A stretch of 64,000 nt of DNA from Hanleya hanleyi (taxonomy: Eukaryota; Mollusca; Polyplacophora; Lepidopleurida; Hanleyidae), in the NCBI GenBank assembly GCA_036873755.1, contig JAVTVY010047868.1, positions 124,001 to 188,000 on the forward strand. The letters are read 5' to 3'. Shown piece by piece: positions 22,845 to 32,309 of the stretch. Made by a program: the position numbers and the translations under genes. Below the pieces are notes generated by a model. That model did not search any database, had not been told where the DNA came from, and saw only the letters and a program-made list of their open reading frames with translations. Every line of letters begins with the position of its first letter. Position 1 is the first letter of the stretch.

Positions 22845-22965
22845 TACGGACGTTACCGAAAAGACACGGACGTTACCGAAAAGACACGGACTTCACCGAA
22901 AAGACACGGACTTTACCGAAAATACACGGAATTTACCGAAAAGACACGGACGTACCCGAAAAGAC
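22845..22965. repeat. 20-bp minisatellite
   Basis: Six units of GGACGTTACCGAAAAGACAC with point changes, in the 5' leader region of PC4-like A. The period is not a multiple of three, so it is non-coding. Confidence 0.85.
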
Positions 22966-23148
22966 ACGAAGGTGAACGACATTGTGGAAACCCCCACAGA
23001 CAGGTTATTACATGCATTCCTATGATGTTCACAGGTTACGCCCATTCACGAAGGGCCGTCACAGGGCGTAGTAGAAAAAAGCGCATTTCTAACCTTATTG
23101 ACCTTATGGCGCAAGCGAGTATAACAAGTGCCCATGACTCACACGGTG

Positions 23149-23155
23149 TATAAAA
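23149..23155 (+). promoter_or_regulatory. TATA box of PC4-like gene A
   Basis: TATAAAA 62 nt before the ATG at 23217; a second TATAAA follows at about 23175. Confidence 0.6.
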
Positions 23156-23216
23156 CCCTACCCAACAGGTACACTATAAAGCCACCTCACTAACCGTTCG
23201 CTTTCCATTCCCCACC

Positions 23217-23927
23217 ATGGCAGCGAGCGGAACAGAGCTTGCGTTATTCCAACTGACGTCCGACGTCTACCTCATCGTCAATGACGATCACCTGGAGCTG
23301 GTCCAAGACGCACCGCAGAAGGTGAAGATTTTGTTATCGCTATCAGGCTGGACTCTATTGACACGATTGTTACAGGGAAAAGAGCCCGAAAGGGATTTCA
23401 TGCACGTGGAAGTCGGTGTGCACATACGCACTGCTGGAGAGGATTCCCTTTTTCCCCGGTTGGAACAGAGTGGAGGTACCTATATCACACTCTGTTCACC
23501 CTTATGGATGGCACTGAAAGATGTACTCCCCGAGGTGGATGACTTACTACACCCCGAGGTGAAAGAAGGGACTGTGGCTACCCGGAGGCTTACACCTGGC
23601 TGCACCCTATTGTTGTACCCCAAACGAGTGGACCTCATCGATAGCGGACTTAGGTGTTGGTGTACGACTGAACCCAAAGCGCACGTCTCTTTGTCATCGG
23701 AAGGATGGACTACCTTGAAACGGGTGTTGTTGGGTGACCTGCACGGTGATAGCATTCACCTGTGTGACGACGTCTACATTTTCTGCGGTCCCTTTTTCGC
23801 TCGACTCCTCTGTCTGAACGACGGTGGTTTTACCCTGGACCCAGATCTATGAACGGCTTTGGAACAAGTAGTTCCCATTGTCGATAAGGTACTATCTCTA
23901 CAGGAGCCACATAACCCATCAGAATAG
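23217..23927 (+). pseudogene. PC4-like repeat protein A (nonsense mutation near the end)
   Basis: ATG 23217 (CACCATGG, strong Kozak) opens a 236-codon frame with one internal TGA at 23850, where the paralogue has Trp (TGG); the frame then runs on to TAG 23925. The protein has four related units, the last two being V.LSSEGWTTLKRVLLGDL and FTLDPDL*TALEQVVPIVDKV. Each unit resembles the end of the PC4 single-strand-DNA-binding fold (pattern: aromatic-rich beta strands, then L....W..L...I..ID). The units alternate, so the protein looks like a duplication of the two-unit protein B. A role in genome replication or late transcription is plausible but inferred; no enzyme motif is visible. Alternative: unrelated Polinton accessory protein. 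Confidence 0.55.
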
Positions 23928-23982
23928 TACGTATCACGGACTACACCCGTAGAGCTACATCTAGGCGCTTGTGTGACAGGTC

Positions 23983-23989
23983 TATAAAA
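23983..23989 (+). promoter_or_regulatory. TATA box of the small-ORF pair
   Basis: TATAAAA, 47 nt before the ATG at 24036. Confidence 0.55.
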
Positions 23990-24035
23990 CACGTCCCTCT
24001 GGATCCCACACCTTCATTTCTACGGTTGCAGAGCC

Positions 24036-24248
24036 ATGACGGACACCCGTCCCTATGCGACTCGCATTTTGCAGCATGCGACCGTGGTTAATTCACTCAC
24101 GGGTTACCGAGCAGTGGTTCGGTCCATGTTTGCAGATGGCGACGACAACGAGGGGCGACGCCAGATCCTGAACGAGTTCACAGAAGCGGTCCTCGACAGA
24201 GTGCACTCGATGGAGAGGTGTGCCATAATAACAACTACTGGACTATGA
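24036..24248 (+). CDS. Small Polinton protein, 70 residues, unknown
   Basis: ATG at 24036 follows a TATA box and a 45-nt leader. The product (MTDTRPYATRILQHATVVNS, later FTEAVLDRVHSMERC) is probably helical, with no motif I recognise and no membrane segment. Its TGA overlaps the ATG of the next ORF (ATGA, 24245-24248), suggesting coupled translation or an ancestral single protein split by a frameshift. Present only in element 1, because the corresponding region is deleted from element 2. Confidence 0.5.
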   Translation: MTDTRPYATRILQHATVVNSLTGYRAVVRSMFADGDDNEGRRQILNEFTEAVLDRVHSMERCAIITTTGL

Positions 24249-24361
24249 CAGCCATCCTTGATGCTCGGGCTATGGACCACGAGCGCTCACGCCGGAACCA
24301 GCGACGGCTGGTTGGCCTCACAATAGTCTGTGCCCTATTGACCCTGGCGCTGTGGCATTGA
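24245..24361 (+). CDS. Small tail-anchored membrane peptide, 38 residues
   Basis: ATG overlaps the previous stop. The N-terminal half is very basic (DHERSRRNQRRL), followed by a hydrophobic segment VGLTIVCALLTLALW reaching the C-terminus, so it looks like a tail-anchored single-pass peptide. Too short for family recognition. It could instead be the displaced C-terminus of the 24036 protein; joining would need a frameshift. Confidence 0.45.
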   Translation: MTAILDARAMDHERSRRNQRRLVGLTIVCALLTLALWH

Positions 24362-24375
24362 CAGTGGGACCTGAC

Positions 24376-24383
24376 TATAAATA
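24376..24383 (+). promoter_or_regulatory. TATA box of PC4-like gene B (element 1)
   Basis: TATAAATA, 51 nt before the ATG at 24434. The element 2 copy has CATAAATA at the same distance. Confidence 0.65.
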
Positions 24384-24433
24384 CGAGGGGCAGACACAGT
24401 GTGTGTCATTCAACGATCGTCATTGGGTCAACC

Positions 24434-25135
24434 ATGTCACCAGTTCTGCGAGCAATCCTGCCCCTTACACCCCGGGTGGGGTTACACGTCTATGAAGATA
24501 AAGTCACCCTCGTGGAAGACCGTGGAGATGTTTGCTGGTCGCCCGCTGAGACCGTATCGAATACGGTTACCCTACTTCGTAATGGCTGGACCAAATTTAA
24601 ACGGGTGTTGAGCGGTGAGCTCGACGGAAACCTCATCCACCTCGAGAACGCCAACTACGTACACCGTGGACCCTTCTTTGGCCGTGTGGGGCGTTACCAC
24701 GATCCTACGCAAAGCTTCACCCTAGACCCTGACCTGTGGACAGCCTTGGAGAAAGTGGTGCCTATTGTGGACCAGCTGTTTACACCGGACGAGCGGTCAT
24801 CAGACGAGTTGGGGTGGGCTCGTGCTATTGAGGACGCGCTGGCTGAATCCAATGAACAAATGTCTAGCCATGAACCAGACGACGAGGCCATTGATTACCC
24901 GGCTAGACTCAGTCAGCCCAGTGACATGACCACCCGATCCTTTGGACGCTGGGAATGTGGACTCGTGGATATCCAATACCCTTACTCGTGGTACAACGTG
25001 CGAGCCAATGAAGTATGGTACGAGGTTATCTACGAAGGACAAGAAACTCGACTCAAACTACCCGAAGGTCAATACGATACCCCCAAGGAGTTCATGGGTG
25101 GACTGAGAAGTCTGATGCATTATAAGTCTCTATAA
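24434..25135 (+). CDS. Chimeric ORF: PC4-like protein B fused in frame to penton
   Basis: ATG at 24434 (GTCAACCATGTC) equals the start of the element 2 gene at 41475. Residues 1-~163 are PC4-like B (HVYEDKVTLVEDR, GWTKFKRVLSGELDGN, FTLDPDLWTALEKVVPIVDQ, acidic C-terminal region). Near 24937 it switches without frame loss into penton (RWECGLVDIQYPYSWYNVRA). The switch point matches a deletion of the ~3.7 kb that separates these genes in element 2. The reading ends at TAA 25133-25135, where element 2 has Arg (CGA). The result is a 233-residue chimera with no penton jelly-roll C-terminus. Whether it is expressed is unknown. Confidence 0.75.
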   Translation: MSPVLRAILPLTPRVGLHVYEDKVTLVEDRGDVCWSPAETVSNTVTLLRNGWTKFKRVLSGELDGNLIHLENANYVHRGPFFGRVGRYHDPTQSFTLDPDLWTALEKVVPIVDQLFTPDERSSDELGWARAIEDALAESNEQMSSHEPDDEAIDYPARLSQPSDMTTRSFGRWECGLVDIQYPYSWYNVRANEVWYEVIYEGQETRLKLPEGQYDTPKEFMGGLRSLMHYKSL

Positions 25136-25630
25136 GACGTCACGAATACTTCAAAACCCATAAAATCTTTCCCCTTCAAAAATCATGTGGACTTCGATTA
25201 CAACGCACACAACGACAAGGCCAATCTCACGCTCAGCCCCAACGTGAGTGTTGAACTCAGTCCTACCCTACAGCAAATGCTGGGTCTCAATCTACCGGGG
25301 TACGCTGGCCCCACCGGCGAGAGAGCCCACATCGCGATGGACATGCGTGGTGGTATGTATGGTCTGTACGTCTACTCGGACGTGGTCGATGCACACATTG
25401 TCGGAGACAGCAACGTACCTCTACTGCGCGTCTGCCCGGTGAAAGGCAAGTATGGAGCTCAAGTCACCCACAGTTTCAGGCACATCGTGTATCTACCGGT
25501 CAGTCAGACCGATATTAGCTCCATCGTCATCGATATAAGAGACGACACCGGTCAACCGATTGCATTCGAGCGTGGGAAAGTGATGCTGACACTTCATTTC
25601 CGTCAAGTCCGAGCGGTTCACTTTGCATAA
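25136..25630 (+). pseudogene. Penton (minor capsid) C-terminal remainder, element 1
   Basis: In the same frame as the chimera after its TAA, the penton sequence continues to TAA 25628, nearly identical to element 2 residues ~100-262 (FPFKNHVDFDYNAH, MRGGMYGLYVYSDVVDAHIV). No start fits, so it is not a gene on its own. Penton forms the fivefold vertices of Polinton-type capsids as a single jelly-roll protein. Confidence 0.8.
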
Positions 25631-26034
25631 TGAATGTGCCTTATCAATGCCATACAGCCAGTTACGTCGATCATTACACCAAACAGGCCGGGGGTAGCTT
25701 TCCTGTCTTTGCAGGTACACGCATGCAACGAGGACATGGGCTGGGGAACATATTCGGGAGCATCGTCAAAACGTTCCTGCCCTTGGTGACGCGTCGGGTC
25801 AAAGCGATCGGCAAACAAGCGGTACGCAGTGGACTGCAAGTCGCGGGTGATGTCTTGGGCGGTACGGCGCCCAACGAAGCACTGAAACGTCGAGCCAAAG
25901 AAGCGGGAGGCGTCTTCGTCACCAAAGCACAACGCACCGTAGGGAATAAAAGACCTGCACCACCGAGACCACGCACCAGTCGACGACCGACCCAGCGACG
26001 ACGCACATCGAAGACGCGGGATATCTTTTTTTAA
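25630..26034 (+). CDS. Basic pX-like virion protein (element 1)
   Basis: The ATG shares its A with the penton stop (TAATG). 134 residues: start VPYQCHTASYVDHYTKQAGG, then a Gly-rich/amphipathic core (GHGLGNIFGSIVKTFLPLV), then a very basic Arg/Pro/Thr-rich tail. This layout matches the conserved Polinton protein compared with adenovirus pX/core peptides, thought to bind DNA or disturb membranes. The intact ORF is nearly identical to element 2 (46323-46727). Role inferred from family position between penton and major capsid. Confidence 0.7.
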   Translation: MNVPYQCHTASYVDHYTKQAGGSFPVFAGTRMQRGHGLGNIFGSIVKTFLPLVTRRVKAIGKQAVRSGLQVAGDVLGGTAPNEALKRRAKEAGGVFVTKAQRTVGNKRPAPPRPRTSRRPTQRRRTSKTRDIFF

Positions 26035-26036
26035 AG

Positions 26037-27318
26037 ATGGCTTTCATCCATGCCGAGTCGTGTCCTTCTACCAACAGTGAATTTGATTTATGGACCGTCC
26101 CACCTACTCAGACAAGTGCCGAAGAGGGTCAATGGGTGGAACATCTGCCCCTTTCCAGCATTACAGCCACAGGCCCCATTGAATTCACCATCACCAACGC
26201 AGATACGAACTACCTGGATTTAGCCCATACGCACCAATAAAGATGGGTCAGTCCTCAAAGCAGATGCGCCCGTGGGTCCAGTGAATCTCTGGCTTCATTC
26301 GCTATTCCAGCAAGTGGATATAGCCCTGAGTGATAAACTGGTGAGCGCCTCGACGAACACGTACCCGTACCGAGCCTACATCGAAACCCTGTTATCCTAC
26401 GGGCGTGACGCTAAAAAGTCGTATTTGACAGCCCCGTTGTTCTACCGAGATACCCCAGGCAAGATGGAAGCGAGTCCTGATAATGACGGCTACACGGAGA
26501 GAGTGGATTTCACAGCAGAGAGTCAATCGGTCGATATGATGGGACGTCTGCATGCGGGCTTATTCATGCAGGACCGATACCTCTTGAATGGAGTACCTGT
26601 CAAAATACGACTAGTGCGTGCAACGCCTGCCTTTGCCTTGATGGCCCCGAGTGAGGACCTCGAGTATAACATTGTCATCCAAGAGGCATGTCTGTTTGTA
26701 CGCAAAGTGAAACCGAGCCCAGGTGTACAGTTGGGGCACATCAGAGCCTTGGAGAAAAAACCAGCCCAGTACCCGATTCGACGAGTACAGACCAAGGTCT
26801 TTTCCGTTCCTAAAGGCAATATGATTGTCAATCAAGAAAACCTGTTCCTGGGGGATTTGCCCAAGCGTTTAACCCTAGCCTGTGTGGAGAACGTCAGTTA
26901 TAATGGGACTCTCTCGAGGAATCCGTTCAACCTAAAAGCGTTCAACGTCAATTTCGTGGCCCTGTATGTGGATGGCCAACAGGTGGCGGCACGGCCTTTA
27001 CAACCTAATTTCGGAACGGACAATTACATCCGGAGCCATCTGAACCTCTTCACAGCAACTGGCCAAATCAACCAAGACGAGGGAAATATGATCAGTCCAG
27101 ACGATTTCGGCAAAGGGTACACCTTGTTCTGTTTCGATCTGACTCCCACCTTAGACAACGATCATCAACTGAGTCTCGTCAAGAAAGGCAACTTACGCTT
27201 GGAACTGCATTCCGGGGCACCTTTACCGAAAACCATCAATGTGATTTGCTACGCTGAGTTTGACAACATCATTCAAATCGATAAAAGCCGTAACGTTCAG
27301 TGCGACTTTGCCACCTAA
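26037..27318 (+). pseudogene. Major capsid protein (double jelly-roll), element 1, frameshifted
   Basis: Start ATG 26037, two bases after the pX stop. The frame is the same as in element 2 to about residue 63 (..YLDLAHT), where a net 23-nt deletion near 26229 throws it into a stop (26238-26240). The remaining ~348 codons (26272-27318) are open and nearly identical to element 2. Polinton major capsid proteins form the trimeric pseudo-hexameric shell. The single deletion makes the full protein unreadable. Confidence 0.9.
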
Positions 27319-27319
27319 C

Positions 27320-27793
27320 ATGGATACAAACCAGATACGCACCGTGCTGGAGAATGATCCAGGGACACCCATGGTCTTTCAAGGAGTGTTCGCCCGAGAC
27401 GTGTTCCCATTAGACCGTGTGTATCCTGCTGCTTACGTCCTGAATACAGACCCGATGGATCGACCCGGTCAACAGTGGGTGGCCGTGTACTTGACAGAAG
27501 AGCAGGGCGAATACTTTGACCCGTACGGCCTACCACCCCTCCATTCCGATTTAACAGACTTCATGGATCAAGGCACAGAGACGTGGTGTTGAAATACTAA
27601 AACGTTGCAAAGCCTGACCAGTAGTGTGTGCGGACAATATTGCTTGTTTTACCTGTACCATCGATGTCGGGGACATTCCATGCAGACGATCGTCCACATG
27701 TTTGACGAGTACCCCAAGGCCGAGGACCGCGATGTACTCGTATATGACTGGGCCGCCCATCATTTCAATGTACAAGTCCCGTTCTGGGCTTGA
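27320..27793 (+). pseudogene. Adenain-like cysteine protease, element 1, nonsense and His loss
   Basis: ATG 27320 one base after the capsid TAA. 157 codons with one TGA (27590-27592) where element 2 has Trp. The fold landmarks are present: WVAVYL strand, YFDPYG (acidic triad member), VCGQYCLFYLYH (nucleophilic Cys). The catalytic His that precedes Trp in the family (GEHW in element 2) is Gln here (GQQW, CAC to CAG). The capsid-maturation protease of this copy is therefore dead twice over. Confidence 0.85.
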
Positions 27794-27941
27794 ATTCTTT
27801 CAATGTACACAAGCCCCCTGTTCTGGGCTTAAGTTTACAAGCCCCCTGTTCTGGGCTTCAGTTCTTTCAATGTACAAGCCCCCTGTTCTGGGCTTCAGTT
27901 TTCACGTGGTTGTTCTCACGTTGTTGTTGTTACTGAATAAA
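27775..27941 (+). terminator. Repeated AAGCCC..GGGCTT hairpins and poly(A) signal
   Basis: Three perfect copies of AAGCCCCCTGTTCTGGGCTT (27811-27830, 27839-27858, 27876-27895) follow an imperfect one that forms the last codons of the protease. Each can fold on a 6-bp stem. AATAAA is at 27936-27941. Element 2 has fewer copies before its AATAAA (48584). Confidence 0.7.
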
Positions 27942-28339
27942 AAACAAAATGAGATCTCACTCAAAAACCCTGTCTTGTGTGTTTCCTATATGAGCGTAAT
28001 GCATGAAACTGGCTTTGAACACCGTATTAGCCAATCATTGGCCTAGAATGGAGCCAAAGGTAACCCATCCATGTGCAGAAAACATTACCCGGGTGTACAA
28101 GAACCCGGATGTAGGCGCGGACGTAGACGAAAGCATCCCAGTACCCGGATGTAGGAGCAGACGTGAGCGAAATTCTAGTATTGGTTCTTTCATCGATCGC
28201 TCATTGGCTCTTTTTCTCGACCGCTGATTGGTCCAAATGGAACTGCCCATCCTTCCCAGGTTAATTTACAATCCCCTTTTGGGGTTTAAGCTCTGTATAT
28301 CGATGCCGCAACATTGTCGCCGAACCTTGTCGAAAGGGA
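27942..28339. other. Spacer between protease and right TIR
   Basis: No gene. Contains ACCCGG.TGTA direct repeats (28087-28160, TACCCGGATGTAGG) and two ATTGG CCAAT-type boxes (28170-28230). Confidence 0.4.
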
Positions 28340-29742
28340 GACCTTCGACCTTTTGACCTTTTGACCCGACATTCATCCACGCACTGCCGGTGATGACGCG
28401 CACGCGCGCGCTATGCCGAAAGGGAGACCTTGGACCTTTTGACCTGGATGTGACCTTTGACCTTTTCATCCGCGCACTGCCGGTGATGACGCGCGCGCGC
28501 GCTGCGGCCGGAGTAACCCGCGCGCTGTGGCCGGGGCGGGCCGGGCCGGGCCGGGGAAAATCCCGGAGGTTGAACATCCGGACGTCTAAGGGGAACATTG
28601 GAACTCTTCTGGGTTTGGAGGTAGTTTTAGTAAAACCGTCACAACCCACGTAACCTGCGCAGCACAATGGAAACGACACCCTAGTCTAACCCCCTCACAT
28701 AGGCTTCACACGGATACCTCACCCGATCCCATCGGTCCACTAGTGGCCCACCTAGACCCCAAAACGTCTATTTCCATACTCTTTGTCCACTGCGCATGCG
28801 CAGAGTGACGATATTTCAACCCCGCACTCACCCCATCAGATGCCCCCTCACATAGGCTTCACATTGATACCTCACTCGATCCCATCGGCCCACTAGTGAC
28901 TCCCCTAGATCCCAAAACGTCTATTTTCATACACTTTGTCTATTGCGCATGCGCAGAATGACGATATTCCTACCCCACATCCATCCCATCGGTTGCCCCC
29001 TCACATAGGCTTCACATTGATACCTCACCATCGGACCATGAGTGGCCCACCTAGATCCCAAAACGTCCACCCCGTATGGACCTATACACCCATAGCCATG
29101 CAGTATAGGCCTATGGGCCTACCCAGGCCTCGGTGACTTTTTCCAAAAATTTCACCGTTTCCCATCATGTTCTAAATGACGAGACGTGAAAAACAAATCC
29201 AAGCAACCCATATCACAATGAACGTGTGTGAATTTCCCAGGTTGGACCTATACCCCCCATATAGCCAGTATGGGACTATATGGGCTATATGGTACTTTTC
29301 CAAAAAATTTCACCGTTGCGCTCCGAGACCCTTCCCATCGTGTTCTAAATGACGAGACGGGAAAAACAAAAGAAAGTGTTACATACACCCACCCATGACT
29401 GGATGCCCCTTCACGAATGCTTCACTTTGATACCTCACTCGACCCAATCGGACCATGCAGCGTATTTCAAGTCTAGGGACTAATTTTTCTCCGCGGAAGC
29501 TTTCTTCCGCGACCGCATCACCGCCAGACCGAATCACCGCGGAAGAATACATGCCCAGGGGCCCTTTGCCGGAACTATAGTGACCCAGAGTTACCTCCAC
29601 CTAGATTGGAACTCTTCTGTGTTGGAGGTACTTTCCCCCATCGATCACATGATCGTCACGTGATCAAGTTCCTCCTCAAATCCTCCCCGGGAGGAACAAA
29701 TAAGTAGGTCAATGAAGCGTTAAATGCTCTTTCCCTACTACT
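28340..29742 (-). repeat. Right terminal inverted repeat of Polinton 1
   Basis: Inverse of the left TIR: GC-rich inner edge (GCCGGTGATGACGCGCGCG twice), GGCCGGGCCGGGCCGGGG, two ~150-bp palindrome units, the TTCCGCGG region, the CACGTGATC E-box region, and the terminal CCCTACTACT at 29742. About 1.4 kb, shorter than the invaded left TIR. Confidence 0.88.
28790..28956. promoter_or_regulatory. Two NRF1-type palindromes in the right TIR
   Basis: CTGCGCATGCGCAG at 28790-28803 and TTGCGCATGCGCAG at 28943-28956, mirror images of the left TIR pair. Confidence 0.55.
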
Positions 29743-29748
29743 GATGGG
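29743..29748. repeat. Right target-site duplication of Polinton 1
   Basis: GATGGG directly after the terminal ACTACT; partner of GATGAG at 16865-16870 with one mismatch. Confidence 0.75.
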
Positions 29749-29973
29749 CATACATGGCAAGCGCGGGGAAGGGATCGTTGAACCGTGTTACATCAGTGAA
29801 TTCTATGTAGCCTACATGTAAATGATATATCACGATGCTACTTTTAGACAAAATATGAGTGTGTGTGTTCTATGATATCGAATTGAAATATGTAAAGGGA
29901 TTGTAACTCATCCTCACTCTGAGGAATAGTTGGGGTTGGCCTGCGTATAAGTTACTGTTGGTGTATTTTTCAG

Positions 29974-30088
29974 CTTTTGCTTGCTTTCAATCTGGTATCA
30001 ATACTGACGGAGGTCACAAGGCAGCTACAGCTAGGCGGGTGCAAAAGGGTGACGTATGCATTTTGAATTGCTTCCCCATGATTCAAGG
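29974..30088 (+). CDS. Creatinase, coding exon 3 (catalytic His)
   Basis: Acceptor GTATTTTTCAG/CT and donor CAAGG/GTAAGT. The 115-nt exon completes Thr with the A of exon 2, then reads FACFQSGINTDGGHKAATAR and RRVQKGDVCILNCFPMIQG. The INTDG.H motif carries the catalytic His of creatinase; the following GD...LN is the second pita-bread strand pair. It ends with GG, completed by G of exon 4 (phase 2). This small exon lies alone between the two Polinton-laden introns. The region is more diverged from bacterial enzymes (FACFQSG where those have TWTWFQSG). Confidence 0.85.
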
Positions 30089-31079
30089 GTAAGTTTGCTG
30101 CAGAAATTATTCAATTTCTTGTAGAAAATCAATATCAATCGATATATATATAGCTGTGGGGTTTTTTTTAATTCTGCTTCCGACCCCGACGTCATGCAGT
30201 ACCCAAAAACGGCTATGACATCGCCAGATCACGGGTATAGGAATACCCAAGACATCAATTGTTGTTTTGTTTTTCTTGAGATAAAAAATATGTCTATGGT
30301 GATTGATGTACAAGGTGGATCAATCTTAGAATTAGATTAGGCTACACAGGTGACAATGTGACGACGGGATAACCCTTACAAACAGATTTTTTTAATAGGA
30401 TCCTATACGATTAGATCCTATAGGATTTCTAGTAGGATCCTATGGGATTTTTTTGATAGGATCCTATGGGATTTTTTAATGGGATCCTATAGGATTTTTG
30501 GATAGGATCCTATACAATAAGATCCTATGGGATTTTTTAATAGGATCCTATAGGATTTAGTTATGAAATAGATTCTAAGAAATCTACAGGATTTCTATAT
30601 AAAATGTCTATGAGAATATTTGGAATGTTACAGAGAAAGATATTCTGGTAAATTTACTAACCGCATAGAAAGATAAAGAACAAACAAACAAATATAACAG
30701 ATGTTTTCTTTATTATGTACGTGCGCACTTTTAAGATATACATATGGGGGGGAGCATCATAATCTCTCCATCAGTGTTCTGCTCGCCATTGAATTTAGAC
30801 TTCATGACTCCCGAATGGCCTTCTCAGAAGCGGGAAATTTCTTCTGGCAGTAGTCTGGAAGAGAACGAAATAATTTGCAGTTAGCCACTGTGAGAAATAA
30901 TAATTTTCATGGTTATGCTACATTTCGTGAATGAGTTATTCATGCTACATATAGCTGCACAGGAAAGCCATCAGTTTTGGTATTAAAAAATATTCACCAC
31001 CATTATGTCCAACTGGTTGCATCTAAGGTGAAACAAGTGTTTAAAATTTTTTAAATGAAATAATAGTCCTGGAGCCAAT
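30089..31079. other. Intron 3, 5' part
   Basis: No gene. Holds the GATCCTAT-rich simple repeat (30395-30575) and AT-rich DNA. Confidence 0.5.
30395..30575. repeat. ATAGGATCCTATAGG simple repeat
   Basis: About eight irregular copies of AGGATCCTATGGGATTTTTT-like sequence, each with a palindromic AGGATCCT or TAGGATCCTA core. A related, looser array is at 40480-40730. Confidence 0.8.
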
Positions 31080-31905
31080 TTTCAGAAGAGGCCTAGAAAA
31101 TGGTTTCGTGCAACACCCACTACACAATTGGTTTGTTACTTCAGGCTGCTTCGGGGATGTCTCTGAAACATTTTTAGCCCTGATGCACAGTTGACTTTTG
31201 GCAGCAACAATAAATGGTGGCCTATTTTCTATCAGGGGGGTGGCGTATGAAACACAAATCTGTAAAATCTGCAGAATTGTTTTTCTCAACTCCTACAGCC
31301 ACGATTTCTCGCCGGTTATTATTGACAGGAGACAGGTCTTTGCATTGCTGCTTAGCAAGTTCAATTTTATCTATATTTAATGCTATGTCATGAAATAAAA
31401 CACAAAATTGAATGAATGTTGTTTTTGTTTCTGTTTCAAATGTGATTGTCCAATAATGTCTGTGAATGCACCTTCTGGTTGCCAGTGCAGTTAGAGCAGT
31501 TAATGTCGTTTATCTACCATTAGAAACAAACAAACAGAGTTGACATTCCTCGAGTTAAAACAAAAATGAGGGCATTTCCCTTCTCATACCCCCAAGTCAC
31601 ATAAGTTCTGTAATCTCACGAAAACTACATTTTCTGGCAGAACATCCAATATCTGCATAGAATGCTATGTCATGAAATAGAACACAAAATTGCATGGAAT
31701 GTTGTTTTTGTTTTCTTCTTCGAATGTAATTGTGCAATAATGTCTCTGAATGGACCACCAGGTTGCCAATGCAGTTAGAGCAGTTAATGTCATCCATCTA
31801 CTATTAAAAAACAAACAGGGTTGACATTCCTCGAGTTAAACGAAAAATAAGGGCATTTCCCTTCCCCTACCCCCAAGTCACAAAAGTCCAATAATCTCAC
31901 GAAAA
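31080..31905 (-). repeat. Repeat family C, partly duplicated
   Basis: Inverse of 37295-37870: GGCAGCAACAATAAATGGTGG, GCATTGCTGCTTAGCAAGTTC, CCAGTGCAGTTAGAGCAGTT, CCCCCAAGTCAC, ATTTTCTGGCAGAACATCC. The segment 31380-31625 is tandemly repeated at 31660-31905. Probably a non-autonomous DNA transposon; no protein domain recognised. Confidence 0.7.
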
Positions 31906-32088
31906 CTACCTCTCATCTGTCTACATATGATAATTACTGTCATACACACAATAGTAATACACTGATGACAATGTTTTTACAATGTCTGTGTAGATCTATC
32001 CACAATAAACAGTCGTTTCTAAGAAGCTTAATCAGTCTGCCTATAAACTATCTAGTCCGAATGAAGCGAAATCACCAAGCTGCCATTA

Positions 32089-32125
32089 ATCATCATCATC
32101 ATCATCATCACCATCAGCATCATAA
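32089..32125. repeat. ATC microsatellite
   Basis: (ATC)n with CAT/CAC variants; produces His or Met runs in overlapping frames, so those ORFs are artefacts. Confidence 0.85.
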
Positions 32126-32309
32126 CCACCATCGTCTTCCGTGTCGCTTGATTGAACTTTGTTTGCCTTTCTGTATGACTCGCCTCAAATGCAATTGCAG
32201 GCTTCTGTGCATGGCATCTCGTTGCTTTTGCAGGCACATATGTGGCTGCGTTGGCATGCAGATGCCTTACCCCTACACGCTGTCAGCTCAACCAATCCAA
32301 CTGGAGCAG

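Larger units (their letters stand above)
16871..29742 (+). mobile_element. Polinton/Maverick element 1 (12.9 kb)
   Basis: Termini AGTAGTAGGGAAA ... TTTCCCTACTACT follow the Polinton 5'-AG/CT-3' rule and lie between near-identical 6-bp flanks. Long inverted repeats (16871-20793, 28340-29742) enclose a PolB N-terminal remnant (minus), then plus-strand PC4-like protein A, two small ORFs, a chimera of PC4-like protein B with penton, pX, major capsid and protease. Compared with element 2, the segment from the PC4-like B stop to mid-penton (integrase, membrane protein, ATPase, two small virion proteins; about 3.7 kb) is deleted. Nonsense changes, a 23-nt capsid deletion and a Penelope tail insertion show that it is inactive. 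It sits in creatinase intron 2, with its right end only 231 bp before exon 3. Confidence 0.9.

Noticed and set aside
22743..23153. Two overlapping frames rich in TEKTRT-type repeats
   Set aside because: The DNA repeats with a 20-bp period, so frames rotate through the array; it is the leader region of PC4-like A.
28266..28679. 137-codon minus ORF and 87-codon plus ORF
   Set aside because: They lie in the GC-rich inner terminal repeat of Polinton 1 and have no homologue-like pattern.
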